DNA from: Curvibacter microcysteis
GTDB taxonomy: Bacteria; Pseudomonadota; Gammaproteobacteria; Burkholderiales; Burkholderiaceae_C
DNA length: 64,000 nt
Direction: 5' to 3' (one strand)
NCBI RefSeq assembly: GCF_028649435.1
Contig: NZ_JAQSIN010000010.1
Below the pieces are notes generated by a model, which made no database searches, was not told the DNA's origin, and was given only the letters and a program-made list of their open reading frames with translations. Shown here piece by piece: positions 16,146-27,059 of the stretch; the stretch's first letter is position 1, and every line of letters starts with the position of its first letter. The translations under genes were made by a program, and so were the position numbers.

Positions 16146-17144
16146 ATGCACCCTTTTGAACCGTCCGCAGACTGGGCTGGCCGCTTCGCCGGCCTGCCGG
16201 TCTTGCAGTTGGTGGCCAGTCAGGCGCCCAGCCTGCCGGCCGCGCTGCAGCGCATGGCGCGGGCGGTGCTGGCGCACCCGTTCCGGGCCGCCACCCTGAG
16301 CATTGAAGAGTTCGCCCGCGAGGTCGAGGTCTCGGTGGCCACGGCCAACCGCCTGGCCCGCGCGCTGGGCTTTGCCGGCTACCCGCAGTTCCGCGCCGAG
16401 CTGGCGCGCGGCTTCGAGTCCATCCTCGCGCCCGTGGAGGCTTTGCGCTCCAACCTGGCGCAGGCGGCCAGCACGGCCGAGACCATGGCCGCCTCGCTGC
16501 AAGAGACGCGCGACAACCTGGAACGCACCCTGCAAGCCTTGCAAAGCCCGGCGTGCGAGGCCGCGGTCGAGCTGATCCTCGGCGCCGAGCAGGTGCTGAG
16601 CCTGGGCTGGGGCAGCAGCGCGTTCTTGGCGGGCCTGCTGCAGCACGAGCTGGAGCCGTACTGCGCCCTGGCCGGCTGCCTGGCCCAGGCCGGTGGGCCC
16701 TCGCATGCGGCGCGCCAGCTGTTCCGGCGTGGCCCGGCCGACCTGCTCATCGTGATGGCCTTTCCGCGCTATGTGGAAGACTCGATTGAACTCACCCGCC
16801 TGGCGCGCGAGCGCGGCATGAAGGTGCTGGCCCTGACCGACAAACCCGCATCCCCCCTGGTCCCCCTGGCCGACGTGGTGCTGTATGCCCACACCCAGCG
16901 CCAGATGGCGGCCACGTCCAATGCCACCGCCCTGGCCCTGGTCGAGGCCCTGGTGGCCGCCGTGGCGCGGCGCACCGAGGGCGCGGTGGAGCGCCAGCGC
17001 GAGCTGGCCCACAGCGTCATGCCCTGGCTGCACCTGGAGGTGGCGCCGGCCCCGCCGGCGGCGCGCCGCCGCCGCCTGAGCCCCGCCCCGGGCGAGGCCC
17101 CCCGATCCAACCCGCCGCCGCCGCTGGGCGAGCCGGCCCCCTGA
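16146..17144 (+). CDS. MurR/RpiR family transcriptional regulator
   Basis: Regulator of 332 residues. The N-terminal helix-turn-helix domain (about 25-100) includes ARAVLAHPFRAATLSIEEFA and VSVATANRLARALGFAGYPQ. The SIS sugar-phosphate-binding domain (about 130-280) includes VLSLGWGSSAFLAGLLQHEL and LIVMAFPRYVEDSIELTRLA. A Pro/Arg-rich tail of about 35 residues follows and is probably disordered. It leads the peptide-uptake cluster with a 16 base gap to the peptidase gene, so it probably controls those genes. Members usually sense phosphorylated sugars, including MurNAc-6-phosphate. This could tie the cluster to cell-wall peptides, but that is inference. Confidence 0.88.
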   Translation: MHPFEPSADWAGRFAGLPVLQLVASQAPSLPAALQRMARAVLAHPFRAATLSIEEFAREVEVSVATANRLARALGFAGYPQFRAELARGFESILAPVEALRSNLAQAASTAETMAASLQETRDNLERTLQALQSPACEAAVELILGAEQVLSLGWGSSAFLAGLLQHELEPYCALAGCLAQAGGPSHAARQLFRRGPADLLIVMAFPRYVEDSIELTRLARERGMKVLALTDKPASPLVPLADVVLYAHTQRQMAATSNATALALVEALVAAVARRTEGAVERQRELAHSVMPWLHLEVAPAPPAARRRRLSPAPGEAPRSNPPPPLGEPAP

Positions 17145-17160
17145 AGGTTTGCACCCGCCC

Positions 17161-18191
17161 ATGACCTGGTCTGCTTCTTCCATGCCCTCTGCTCCGACCG
17201 GCCCGCGCGGCCCGGTGATCGCCTTGCACGGCGGCGCCGGCACCTTGACGCGCAGCGCCATCACGCCCGAACAGCAGGCGCGCTACCGCCGCGCCCTGAC
17301 CGACATCCTGCTGGCCGCCCAAGCCCTGCTAGCCCAGGGCGCCGATGCCCTGGACGTGGTGACCGAAGCCGTGCGGCTGCTGGAGGAATGCCCCTTGTTC
17401 AATGCCGGGCGCGGCGCGGTCTACACCGCCGACGCGCGCCATGAGCTGGACGCCTGCGTGATGCGCGGCAGCGACCTGGCCGCTGGCGCCGTGGCCGGTG
17501 TGACCCGCTTGCGCAACCCGGTGCTGGCCGCCCGCGCCGTGCTGGCCTCGGGCGCGCCGGTGCTGTTGATCGGCGAGGGGGCCGAGCGCTTTGCCCTGGC
17601 GCGCGGCTGCGAGGCCGTGGCCCCCGACTGGTTTGACACCCCCGAGCGACTGGCCCAGCTGCGCACCGTGCAGGCCGCGCAGTCGGGCGCCACGCTGGAC
17701 CACGACGCGCAAACCCTGCTGGCGGCCCAGCCCCCGGCACCGCTGGACGAGCGTGCCAAGTTCGGCACGGTGGGCGCGGTGGCGCTCGATGTGCATGGCC
17801 ACCTGGCGGCGGCCACCAGCACCGGCGGCGTGACCAACAAGCTGCCGGGTCGGGTCGGGGACTCGCCCCTGGTGGGCGCGGGCAACTACGCCAATGACCG
17901 CACCGTGGCCGTGTCCTGCACCGGCATGGGCGAGGCCTTCATGCGCGGCCTGGCGGCCTACGACGTGTCGGCCCTGGTCGAGTACGCGGGCCTGACGCTG
18001 CACGAGGCCACGCGCCGCGTGGTGATGGACAAGCTGCCCCCGCTGGGCGGGCGCGGCGGTCTGGTGGCGGTGGACGCGCAGGGCCAGATCGCCTTGCCCT
18101 TCAACACCGAGGGCATGTACCGGGGTTGGGCCCGACCGGGCCAGGCCCCGGTGGTGGCCATTTACGCTGACGAAGACGATCGGAGCCAGGC

Positions 18192-18195
<4 letters not shown>
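17161..18195 (+). CDS. iaaA: Isoaspartyl peptidase / L-asparaginase (plant type)
   Basis: N-terminal-nucleophile hydrolase of the plant-type asparaginase family, about 344 residues from the ATG at 17161 (a second ATG at 17182 is also possible). It starts GPVIALHGGAGTLTRSAI. The self-cleavage site and nucleophile Thr lie in AKFGTVGAVALDVHG. The substrate region follows with TSTGGVTNKLPGRVGDSPLVG. It removes beta-aspartyl residues from dipeptides. In E. coli iaaA is the first gene of iaaA-gsiABCD, the same order as here. Its stop overlaps the start of gsiA (ATGA), so the two are coupled. Confidence 0.92.
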
Positions 18196-20057
<1,862 letters not shown>

Positions 20058-20140
20058 GGCGCTGGGCCCGCTGCTGACTTGATGGATGCTTTACCCCGTC
20101 CCTTGAATTCTGGCTTTTCAACTTTCACAGGAGTGTTGTC

Positions 20141-21679
20141 ATGAAACTGCGTTTGAATCACCTCGCTGCCGCACTGGCGCTGGCAGGGCTGTCGGTGTCC
20201 TCGGCCCACGCGTCCAAGGACGTGGTCGTGGCGCTCTACTCGAGCTTCACCACCACCGATCCCTATGACGCCAACGACACCATCTCGCAGGCGGTGGCCA
20301 AGTCCTTCTACCAAGGGCTCTACAGCTTCGACAAGGACATGAACATGGTGCCCGTGCTGGCCGAGAGCCACACCGTGACCAAGGATGGCCTGAGCTACAC
20401 CATCAAGCTCAAGAAGGGCATCAAGTTCCACGACGGCACTGACTTCAATGCCGAAGCCGTCAAGGTCACGTTTGACCGCGTGACCAACCCCGACAACAAG
20501 CTCAAGCGCTACAACCTCTACAAGAACATCGCCAAGACCGAGGTGGTCGACCCGGCCACCGTGCGCTTCACGCTCAAAGAGCCCTTCTCGCCCTTCATCA
20601 ACACCCTGGCCCACCCTTCGGGCGTGATCATCTCGCCCGCGGCGCTGGCCAAGTACGGCAACAAGGGCATCGCGCAAAACCCGGTGGGCACCGGCCCCTT
20701 CAAGTTCGTCGAGTGGAAGGCCACGGACTACCTCAAGGTGGCCAAGTTCGACGGCTACTGGAAGAAGGGCTACCCCAAGGTGGACAGCATCACCTGGCGC
20801 CCCGTGGTGGACAACAACACCCGCGCCGCGATGATGCAGACCAACGAAGCGCACTTTGCCTTCACCCTGCCGCCCGAAGCGGTGGAAACGCTGTCCAAGA
20901 AGCCCAGCCTGGAAGTGACGCAAGGCCCGTCCATCGTGCAGCGCTACATCTCCTTCAATATGCAGCAAAAGCCCTTCGACAACCCGAAGGTGCGCCAGGC
21001 GCTGAACTACGCCATCAACAAGGAGGCGCTGGCCAAGGTGGCTTTCTCGGGCTATGCCGACCCCATGGACTCGGTGGCGCCCAAGGGCGTGGAGTACTCG
21101 ACCAAGCTCGGCCCCTGGCCCTACGACCCCAAGAAGGCGCGCGAGCTGCTGAAGGAAGCGGGCTACCCCAACGGCTTTGAAAGCACGCTGTGGAGCGCCT
21201 ACAACCACACCACGGCGCAAAAGGTGATCCAGTTCGTGCAGCAGCAGCTGGGCCAGGTCGGCGTCAAGGTGCAGGTGCAGGCGCTCGAAGCCGGCCAACG
21301 GGTGGAGCGCGTGGAAAGCGCGCAAGACCCGGCCACCGCCCCGGTGCGCATGTACTACGTGGGCTGGTCCTCGTCGACGGGCGAAGCCGACTGGGCGCTG
21401 CGCCCGCTGCTGGCCTCGGAGTCCTTCCCGCCGCGTTTGTTCAACACCGCGTACTACAAGAACGAGGTCGTGGACCGCAACATCGCCAAGGCGCTGAACA
21501 CCACCGACAAGGCCGAGAAGACCAAGCTCTACGCCGAGGCGCAGCAGCAGATCTGGAAGGACGCGCCCTGGGCCTTCTTGGTGACCGAGCGCTCGCTGTC
21601 GGTGCGCGCGCGCAACCTGGCGGGTTTCTATGTGATGCCTGACTGGAACTTCAACTTCGATGAGATCGAATTGAAATGA
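20141..21679 (+). CDS. gsiB: Peptide/glutathione-type ABC transporter periplasmic binding protein (GsiB-like)
   Basis: Solute-binding protein family 5 member of 512 residues. It has a clear signal peptide (MKLRLNHLAAALALAGLS, cleavage after AHA, about residue 25). The family signature region is LAESHTVTKDGLSYTIKLKK and FHDGTDFNAEAVKVTFDRV. A strong ribosome binding site AGGAG precedes the ATG at 20141. It delivers peptides to the GsiCD channel. Family 5 proteins bind di- and oligopeptides, glutathione or opines, so the exact ligand is open. Its stop codon is the first part of a downstream 85 bp direct repeat. Confidence 0.93.
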   Translation: MKLRLNHLAAALALAGLSVSSAHASKDVVVALYSSFTTTDPYDANDTISQAVAKSFYQGLYSFDKDMNMVPVLAESHTVTKDGLSYTIKLKKGIKFHDGTDFNAEAVKVTFDRVTNPDNKLKRYNLYKNIAKTEVVDPATVRFTLKEPFSPFINTLAHPSGVIISPAALAKYGNKGIAQNPVGTGPFKFVEWKATDYLKVAKFDGYWKKGYPKVDSITWRPVVDNNTRAAMMQTNEAHFAFTLPPEAVETLSKKPSLEVTQGPSIVQRYISFNMQQKPFDNPKVRQALNYAINKEALAKVAFSGYADPMDSVAPKGVEYSTKLGPWPYDPKKARELLKEAGYPNGFESTLWSAYNHTTAQKVIQFVQQQLGQVGVKVQVQALEAGQRVERVESAQDPATAPVRMYYVGWSSSTGEADWALRPLLASESFPPRLFNTAYYKNEVVDRNIAKALNTTDKAEKTKLYAEAQQQIWKDAPWAFLVTERSLSVRARNLAGFYVMPDWNFNFDEIELK

Positions 21680-21846
21680 CCCCCACGGTCGCGCACTTCG
21701 TGTCGCTCCCTGCCCCCCGAGGGGGCCCCGGCCGCCTTGGGGCGGCCCGGCGGCGGCTGGAGGTGACCCCCACGGTCGCGCACTTCGTGTGGGTCGCTGC
21801 CCCCCGAGGGGGCCGCAGGCCGCCTTCGGGCGGCCGGGCGGCGGCC
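21676..21846. repeat. Two tandem copies of a GC-rich intergenic repeat
   Basis: Two imperfect direct copies of about 85 bp (21676-21759 and 21761-21846). Each starts TGACCCCCACGGTCGCGCAC, continues through TGCCCCCCGAGGGGGCC and ends in a GCGGCCGGGCGGCGGCC-like segment. Each copy contains a strong hairpin (CCCCC/GGGGG). They sit between gsiB and gsiC inside the operon, and the first copy supplies the gsiB stop codon. The remainder up to 22011 is GC-rich, shows further short hairpins (GGGGGCC types) and has no gene. It looks like a dispersed intergenic repeat family rather than a transposon. Confidence 0.8.
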
Positions 21847-22011
21847 TGGCCCGCCCTCGCGCCTGGGGTTTGCCTGCGCGTCGCGGCCCCCCGTCGATTG
21901 GCCGAGGGGGCCCGTGCGGAGGGGCGATGCGGCTGCGAGGAGTACGCCCTGCGGGCCATGCCTTGGGCGTGCTCGGACCCGTTTGGCGCTTTTGTTTGAG
22001 CTGAAGAATCC

Positions 22012-22932
22012 ATGATCCATTACCTTTTCAAGCGCCTGCTGGGCCTGTTGCCGACGCTGCTGATCGTGGCGGTGCTGGTGTTCTCGTTCGTGCACTTGCT
22101 GCCGGGCGATCCGGCGCGGCTGGCGGCGGGGCCCGAGGCAGGGCCTGAGACGGTCGAGCTGGTGCGCCAGGACCTGGGCCTGGATTTGCCTTTGCCGCAG
22201 CAGTTTCTGCGCTTTTTCAGCCACGCGCTGCAAGGCGATTTCGGCACCTCGATCCGCAGCAAGCGGCCGGTGGCCACCGAGATCGCCGAGCGCTTTGCAC
22301 CCACGTTCTGGCTCACCGTGGCGGCCATGGTGTGGTCGGTGGCGCTGGGCCTGGTGCTGGGCATGGTGTCGGCCGTGTGGCGCAACCGCTGGCCCGACCG
22401 CCTGGGCATGACGCTGGCGGTGTCGGGCATCTCGTTCCCGTCTTTTGCGCTGGGCATGCTGCTGATGCAGTTTTTCTCGGTCCAGCTGGGTTGGCTGCCG
22501 ACCGTGGGCGCGGACAGCTGGCGCCACTACATCCTGCCTTCGCTGACGCTGGGGGCCGGCGTGGCGGCGGTGATGGCGCGCTTCACGCGCAGCTCCTTCA
22601 TCGACATCCTCAAAGAAGACTATGTGCGCACCGCGCGCGCCAAAGGCCTGGGTGAGCTGACCGTGGTGGTCAAGCACGGGCTGCGCAACGCGCTGATCCC
22701 GGTGGTCACCATGATGGGCCTGCAGTTCGGCTTCCTGCTGGGCGGCTCCATCGTGGTCGAGGTGGTCTTCAACTGGCCCGGCATGGGCCGCCTGCTGGTG
22801 GACGCGGTGGAGATGCGCGACTACCCCGTGATCCAGGCCCTGGTGCTGTTGTTTTCGCTCGAGTTCATCCTCATCAATCTGGCGGTGGATTTGCTCTACG
22901 CCCTCATCAACCCGACCATCCGCTTCAAATGA
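22012..22932 (+). CDS. gsiC: Peptide ABC transporter permease (GsiC-like)
   Basis: Membrane permease of 306 residues of the DppB/GsiC class with six predicted membrane segments. The first is IHYLFKRLLGLLPTLLIVAV near the N-terminus. The cytoplasmic coupling motif is DYVRTARAKGLGELTVVVKH, and the last segment ends at a short RFK tail. It pairs with GsiD; the stop overlaps the gsiD start by four bases. The repeat-rich 332 base gap before it may separate expression of binding protein and permeases. Confidence 0.93.
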   Translation: MIHYLFKRLLGLLPTLLIVAVLVFSFVHLLPGDPARLAAGPEAGPETVELVRQDLGLDLPLPQQFLRFFSHALQGDFGTSIRSKRPVATEIAERFAPTFWLTVAAMVWSVALGLVLGMVSAVWRNRWPDRLGMTLAVSGISFPSFALGMLLMQFFSVQLGWLPTVGADSWRHYILPSLTLGAGVAAVMARFTRSSFIDILKEDYVRTARAKGLGELTVVVKHGLRNALIPVVTMMGLQFGFLLGGSIVVEVVFNWPGMGRLLVDAVEMRDYPVIQALVLLFSLEFILINLAVDLLYALINPTIRFK

Positions 22933-23828
22933 CACAAGAGTCTTCCCGCCCCTCCGTGGCCGTGCCGGTGGCCGAGCGGGTGCGCACCCCGGCGGCCGAG
23001 TTCTGGCGCCAGTTCAAACGCCAACGCGTGGCCCTGGTGGCCGGCGTGGTGGTGCTGCTGCTGGTGCTGATGGCCGTGCTGGCGCCCTGGCTGGTGCCCT
23101 ATGACGCCGAGGGCTTTTTCGACTACGACGCGCTCAACAGCCCGCCCAGCGCCGCGCACTGGTTTGGCGTGGACGCGCTGGGCCGTGACATCTTCAGCCG
23201 CATCCTGATGGGCGCGCGGATCTCGCTCACGGCGGGCTTTGTCTCGGTCGCCGTGGGCGCCGTGGTGGGCACCCTGCTGGGCCTGCTGGCAGGCTATTAC
23301 GAGGGCTGGTGGGACCGCATCGTGATGCGCATGTCTGACGTGCTGTTTGCCTTCCCGGGCATCCTGCTGGCGATCGGCATCGTGGCCATTCTGGGCAGCG
23401 GCATGATCAACGTGATCGTGGCCGTGGCGGTGTTCAGCGTGCCCGCGTTTGCCCGCCTGGTGCGGGGCAATGTGCTGTCGCTCAAGCACCAGACCTACAT
23501 CGAAGCGGTGCGCTCGATCGGCGCGCCGGACTCGGTCATCATGCTGCGCCACCTGCTGCCGGGCACGGTGTCGTCGGTGGTGGTGTACTTGACCATGCGC
23601 ATTGGCACCTCCATCATCACCGCGGCCAGCCTGTCGTTTCTGGGCCTGGGCGCGCAGCCGCCCACGCCCGAGTGGGGCGCCATGCTCAACGAGGCGCGCG
23701 CCGACATGCTCAACGCACCGCACATTGCGCTCTTCCCCAGCCTGGCGATCTTTGTCACCGTGCTGGCGTTCAACCTGCTGGGCGACGGCCTGCGCGACGC
23801 GCTGGACCCCAAGCTCGACCGGGGTTGA
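22929..23828 (+). CDS. gsiD: Peptide ABC transporter permease (GsiD-like)
   Basis: Second permease, 299 residues, DppC/GsiD class. A cytosolic N-terminal stretch ends in the family segment AAEFWRQFKRQRVALVAG. After it come six membrane segments and the coupling motif YIEAVRSIGAPDSVIMLRH. WFGVDALGRDIFSRILMGAR is typical of this permease group. It starts inside the end of gsiC (ATGA overlap). Five bases separate its stop from the next gene, so importer and peptidase genes form one unit. Confidence 0.93.
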   Translation: MTQESSRPSVAVPVAERVRTPAAEFWRQFKRQRVALVAGVVVLLLVLMAVLAPWLVPYDAEGFFDYDALNSPPSAAHWFGVDALGRDIFSRILMGARISLTAGFVSVAVGAVVGTLLGLLAGYYEGWWDRIVMRMSDVLFAFPGILLAIGIVAILGSGMINVIVAVAVFSVPAFARLVRGNVLSLKHQTYIEAVRSIGAPDSVIMLRHLLPGTVSSVVVYLTMRIGTSIITAASLSFLGLGAQPPTPEWGAMLNEARADMLNAPHIALFPSLAIFVTVLAFNLLGDGLRDALDPKLDRG

Positions 23829-23833
23829 GTCCC

Positions 23834-24937
23834 ATGGCCCGCAGCGCCTTGGGCGCGCCCCAGGTCGGCCGCCTGCCCAGTGGCCCGCTGGACGCCATCT
23901 CCGACGTGGCGGGCGTGGCCCTGGGCCATGTCACCTTGTCCGAGGGCGCGGTGCAGACCGGCGCCACCGTGCTGCTGCCGGCCCCGGGCGATTTGTTTTT
24001 GCACAAGTTGCCGGCCGGGCTGGCCGTCATCAACGGCTTTGGCAAAAGCGCTGGCCTGATGCAGGTGCAGGAGCTGGGCCAGATCGAGTCGCCCATCGCC
24101 CTGGTCAGCACCTTCGCGGTGGGCACGGCCAGCACGGCCCTGATCCGCGACGCCATGGCGCAGCAGCCCGAGCTGGCGCGCAGCCTGCCCACGCTCAACC
24201 CGCTGGTGTTCGAGTGCAACGACGGCTGGCTCAATGATGCGCGCGCCCTGGCCTTGCAAGAGGCCCATGTGTGGCAGGCTCTGCAGGCCGCGCGCGGTGT
24301 CGGCGCAGGCCGCCACTTTGAGCAGGGCGCGGTGGGCGCGGGGCGCGGCATGTCCTGCCATGGGCTCAAGGGCGGCGTGGGCAGCGCTTCGCGCCGCCTG
24401 GTCTGGCAGGGCCGGACCTTCACGCTGGGCGCTTTGGTGCTGGCCAACCAGGGCCGGCCCGAGGCGCTGACCGTGGCCGGCCAGTGCATCGGCCCGGGGC
24501 TGCAGGCGCGCATCGCGCGCACCGAAGCGGCGGGCCCGGAGCGCGGCTCCATCATCATCGTGCTGGCCACCGACGCGCCCTTGGACGCGCGCCAGTTGCA
24601 GCGCGTGGCGCGGCGCTCGGCGGCGGGCTTGGCCCGCACGGGCTCGGACTACGGCCACGGCAGTGGCGATGTGGCGCTGGCGTTTTCCTCCGCCTACCGC
24701 CTGCCGCAGCGCGCCGACGAGGCCATGCCCTGTGTCACCCTGCTGCACGAGAGCGCACTCGACGGCTTCTTCCAGGCCGCCGCCGAGGCCACCGAGCAAG
24801 CCATCCTGCACGCGCTGTGGGCCGCCCAGCCCGTGAGCGGGCGCGACGGCCACCACCGCCACGCCCTGACCACCGTGGCGCCCGAGCTGCTGAGCCTGCC
24901 GCCAGCGGCCTGGCCGGCTGTTTTTTCTGACGCCTGA
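23834..24937 (+). CDS. P1 family (DmpA-type) aminopeptidase
   Basis: Self-processing Ntn-type hydrolase of 367 residues, peptidase family S58 (DmpA, L-aminopeptidase/D-esterase, beta-peptidyl aminopeptidase). The N-terminal part has ISDVAGVALGHVTLSEGAVQ, and NGFGKSAGLMQVQELG follows. The predicted cleavage site is before the nucleophile Ser in ERGSIIIVLATDAPL, and GSDYGHGSGDVALAFSSAYR completes the pocket. The ATG at 23834 matches the family N-terminus. Members release N-terminal L- or D-residues or beta-amino acids. With IaaA and the M55 enzyme next door it points to unusual peptides as substrates. Confidence 0.88.
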   Translation: MARSALGAPQVGRLPSGPLDAISDVAGVALGHVTLSEGAVQTGATVLLPAPGDLFLHKLPAGLAVINGFGKSAGLMQVQELGQIESPIALVSTFAVGTASTALIRDAMAQQPELARSLPTLNPLVFECNDGWLNDARALALQEAHVWQALQAARGVGAGRHFEQGAVGAGRGMSCHGLKGGVGSASRRLVWQGRTFTLGALVLANQGRPEALTVAGQCIGPGLQARIARTEAAGPERGSIIIVLATDAPLDARQLQRVARRSAAGLARTGSDYGHGSGDVALAFSSAYRLPQRADEAMPCVTLLHESALDGFFQAAAEATEQAILHALWAAQPVSGRDGHHRHALTTVAPELLSLPPAAWPAVFSDA

Positions 24938-24952
24938 AGCGAGTTCTGAACC

Positions 24953-25813
24953 ATGTCCTCTTCTCCCCGCATCCTGATCTCCATGGACATCGAAGGCGTG
25001 GCCGGTGTCTGGCGGCCCGAGCAGACCCAGGCCGGCCAGAGCGAGTACGAGCGCGCCCGGCGCTGGATGACGCAAGAGGCCAACGCCGCCATCCGGGGCG
25101 CGTGGGCGGGCGGGGCCGGCGCGGTGCTGGTGAACGACTCGCACGGCCACTTTGGCAACCTGCTGGCCGACGAGCTGGACCCGCGCGCCGAGCTGATCCA
25201 GGGCAAGCCGCGCCGCCTGGGCATGATGGCGGGCGTGGACCAGGCCATCGACGGCGTGTTGATGATCGGCTGGCACGCGCGCGCCAAAACCACCGGCGTG
25301 CTGGCCCACACCAGCAACAGCTTTGCCTTTGCCCGCGTCTGGCTGGGCGGCCTGGAGCTGGGCGAGGTCGGCCTGTACGGCGCCCTGGCCGGCGAGCTGG
25401 GCGTGCCGGTGCTGCTGGTCAGCGGTTGCGATGTGATGGCTCCCGAGGCTCAGGCCCTGGAGCCCGGCGTGGCCGTGCTGGGCGTGAAGTGGTCCGAGGG
25501 CGCCCGCAGCGGGCGCTCCCTGTCACCCGAGGCCGCGCGCCAGTTGATCGAACAAAGCAGCCAGGCCGCGGTGCAGCGCTGCGCGGCGGGTCAGGCGCCG
25601 GCCCCGTGGCGCCCGCAGTGGGCGCAGGCCGACGCCAGCGCTGGCTTGCAGCTGCGTGTGCAGTGCCAGACGCCGGCCCTGGCCGATGTGTTTGCGCTGT
25701 GGCCGCACCTGCAGCGCGAGTCGGCCGACACGGTCAGCCTGCGCTGCGCCAGCGTGCAGGACGCGGTGCGCAGCCTGAACGCCCTGGGCGCCATGTCCAG
25801 CGTCTTGCGCTGA
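24953..25813 (+). CDS. M55 family D-aminopeptidase (DppA-like)
   Basis: Zinc peptidase of 286 residues, family M55, whose model member is Bacillus subtilis D-aminopeptidase DppA. Metal-binding motifs are visible: SMDIEGVAGV near the N-terminus, VNDSHGHFGNL at about 58-70 and IGWHARAKTTG at about 104-116. DppA removes D-Ala from D-Ala peptides. It is the last gene of the cluster, 15 bases after the DmpA-type gene. Degradation of peptidoglycan-derived or other D-peptides brought in by the Gsi-type importer is a reasonable inference. Confidence 0.9.
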   Translation: MSSSPRILISMDIEGVAGVWRPEQTQAGQSEYERARRWMTQEANAAIRGAWAGGAGAVLVNDSHGHFGNLLADELDPRAELIQGKPRRLGMMAGVDQAIDGVLMIGWHARAKTTGVLAHTSNSFAFARVWLGGLELGEVGLYGALAGELGVPVLLVSGCDVMAPEAQALEPGVAVLGVKWSEGARSGRSLSPEAARQLIEQSSQAAVQRCAAGQAPAPWRPQWAQADASAGLQLRVQCQTPALADVFALWPHLQRESADTVSLRCASVQDAVRSLNALGAMSSVLR

Positions 25814-25889
25814 GCCGGCCCCGGCGGCTTGGTCTGCCGTGGGGCTTGGGGTGGGTTGGGTGGGCTGGCGTTAGCCGGCCCTTGACCCG

Positions 25890-27017
25890 TCACCGGGGCA
25901 GCAGGCCCAGGAAGTGGTCCAGCATCATGAAGTGGTCGTCAAAAAACTGGTCTTCCAGCCCGGCCAGGTCGGCGACCGGCACCCACAAGGCCTCGCGCGC
26001 ATCGTCGTCGCCTTGCACGGCGGGCAGGGGGCGCTGGCCCAGGTCAAAGTGGTGTGCGTGGGTGATGGTGCGCCCGCGCTGGCTGCGCTCGGGCGCGTCC
26101 AGCACCACCACGCCACGCAAGGCGGCCGCCAGCTCGGCCTCGGGCAGGCCGAGCCGGGTTTCTTCTTGCAGCTCGCGCAGGGCCGATTGCAGCAAGGTGT
26201 CGTCCTGTTCCAGAAAGCCGCCGGGCACGGCCAGCAGGCCCAGGCCGGGCGCGCGGCCGCGCCGGATCAGCAACACATGGCCGGCGCAAAGAACCACCGC
26301 GTCGACGGTCACGAACACGGGCGGGTAGGGCGCCACCGACCACAGCTCCCGGTGTTGGCGCAGGGCCCGCCATTCGGTGCGCAAGGCCTCGTAATGGCCT
26401 TGGCCATGCCACTCGCGCAGGCCGTGCAGCACGGCGGCGGGCCACTGGGCGCTCAGGCGGTTCAGGGCTTGCAGGCCGTTGTCGGTGTTGAACCAGGCGT
26501 CACGCAGCGCTGCGGCGTTCGGCGCCTGTGCTGGGGGCAGGGCGGCAGCGTCCAGCACGGGGCTGTCGGCCAGGGCCTGGCGGCACAGGGCGTGCACGCG
26601 CTCGCCTGGGCTTGGCAGCACCAGCAGCAGCTCGGCGGCCGGGGTGGACTGGGTCAGGCGGGCCAGGCCCGCGCGCCAGTCGGCCTGCCCGCGCGCCGCG
26701 TCAGGCCCTTCGCGCAGCGGCAGAAAGCGCAGCCGGGTGCGATCGCGTTCGGGCAGGGCGGCCAGGATCAGGTCGGCGCGCTCCCCCCAGCTCAGGGGCT
26801 GGCGCGGGCTGCGCGCCTGGTAGGCGCCACCCAGGCCCACGACCACCTGGCGCGCGTGTTGCAGCGCGCATTGAATCAAGGCGATGTCGGCCACCGTGGG
26901 CGGTTGGTAGTGGCCACAGCACACGGCCCAGGCGGCGCTGCGGGTGGGGCGTGGGGTGATGGTGGGGACGGTGGGGACGGTGGGGACGGTGGGGCTCACC
27001 GGGGTGGGGGCAGTCAT
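25890..27017 (-). CDS. NadM-Nudix-like protein with degenerate nucleotidyltransferase motif
   Basis: Protein of 375 residues with two domains. The N-terminal one (about 30-200) resembles the NMN adenylyltransferase of NadM-Nudix fusions, GHYQPPTVADIALIQ at 35-49. The usual (H/T)xxH there ends in Asp44 instead of His, and the later ISxTxxR motif is reduced to AALRDAW. The C-terminal Nudix hydrolase domain (about 230-375) keeps GGFLEQDDTLLQSALRELQEE, with Asp in place of the first Glu of the Nudix box. The start at 27017 opens with a VPT-repeat tail and no good ribosome binding site, so the true start is uncertain. Normal NAD synthesis by this protein is doubtful. Confidence 0.78.
   Translation of the reverse strand: MTAPTPVSPTVPTVPTVPTITPRPTRSAAWAVCCGHYQPPTVADIALIQCALQHARQVVVGLGGAYQARSPRQPLSWGERADLILAALPERDRTRLRFLPLREGPDAARGQADWRAGLARLTQSTPAAELLLVLPSPGERVHALCRQALADSPVLDAAALPPAQAPNAAALRDAWFNTDNGLQALNRLSAQWPAAVLHGLREWHGQGHYEALRTEWRALRQHRELWSVAPYPPVFVTVDAVVLCAGHVLLIRRGRAPGLGLLAVPGGFLEQDDTLLQSALRELQEETRLGLPEAELAAALRGVVVLDAPERSQRGRTITHAHHFDLGQRPLPAVQGDDDAREALWVPVADLAGLEDQFFDDHFMMLDHFLGLLPR
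26961..26994. repeat. Short 9-base tandem repeat in coding sequence
   Basis: The unit GGTGGGGAC occurs three full times and once in part. On the minus strand it encodes repeated Val-Pro-Thr near the N-terminus of the NadM-Nudix-like protein. Copy number could vary by slippage without a frameshift, since the unit is a multiple of three. Confidence 0.85.
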
Positions 27018-27059
27018 GGGGGGATTGTGCCGCTGCCGGTGGGCGCCGGCACGGGCCCC

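Noticed and set aside
14754..17264. Long minus-strand open frame across the end of putA, the RpiR gene and the terminator
   Set aside because: It crosses a clear terminator and two plus-strand genes, and has no recognisable domains.
21676..21846. CRISPR array or transposon end
   Set aside because: Only two adjoining 85 bp units with no spacers and no transposase or target duplication.
26961..26994. CRISPR-like repeat
   Set aside because: 9-base units in tandem without spacers, inside a coding frame.
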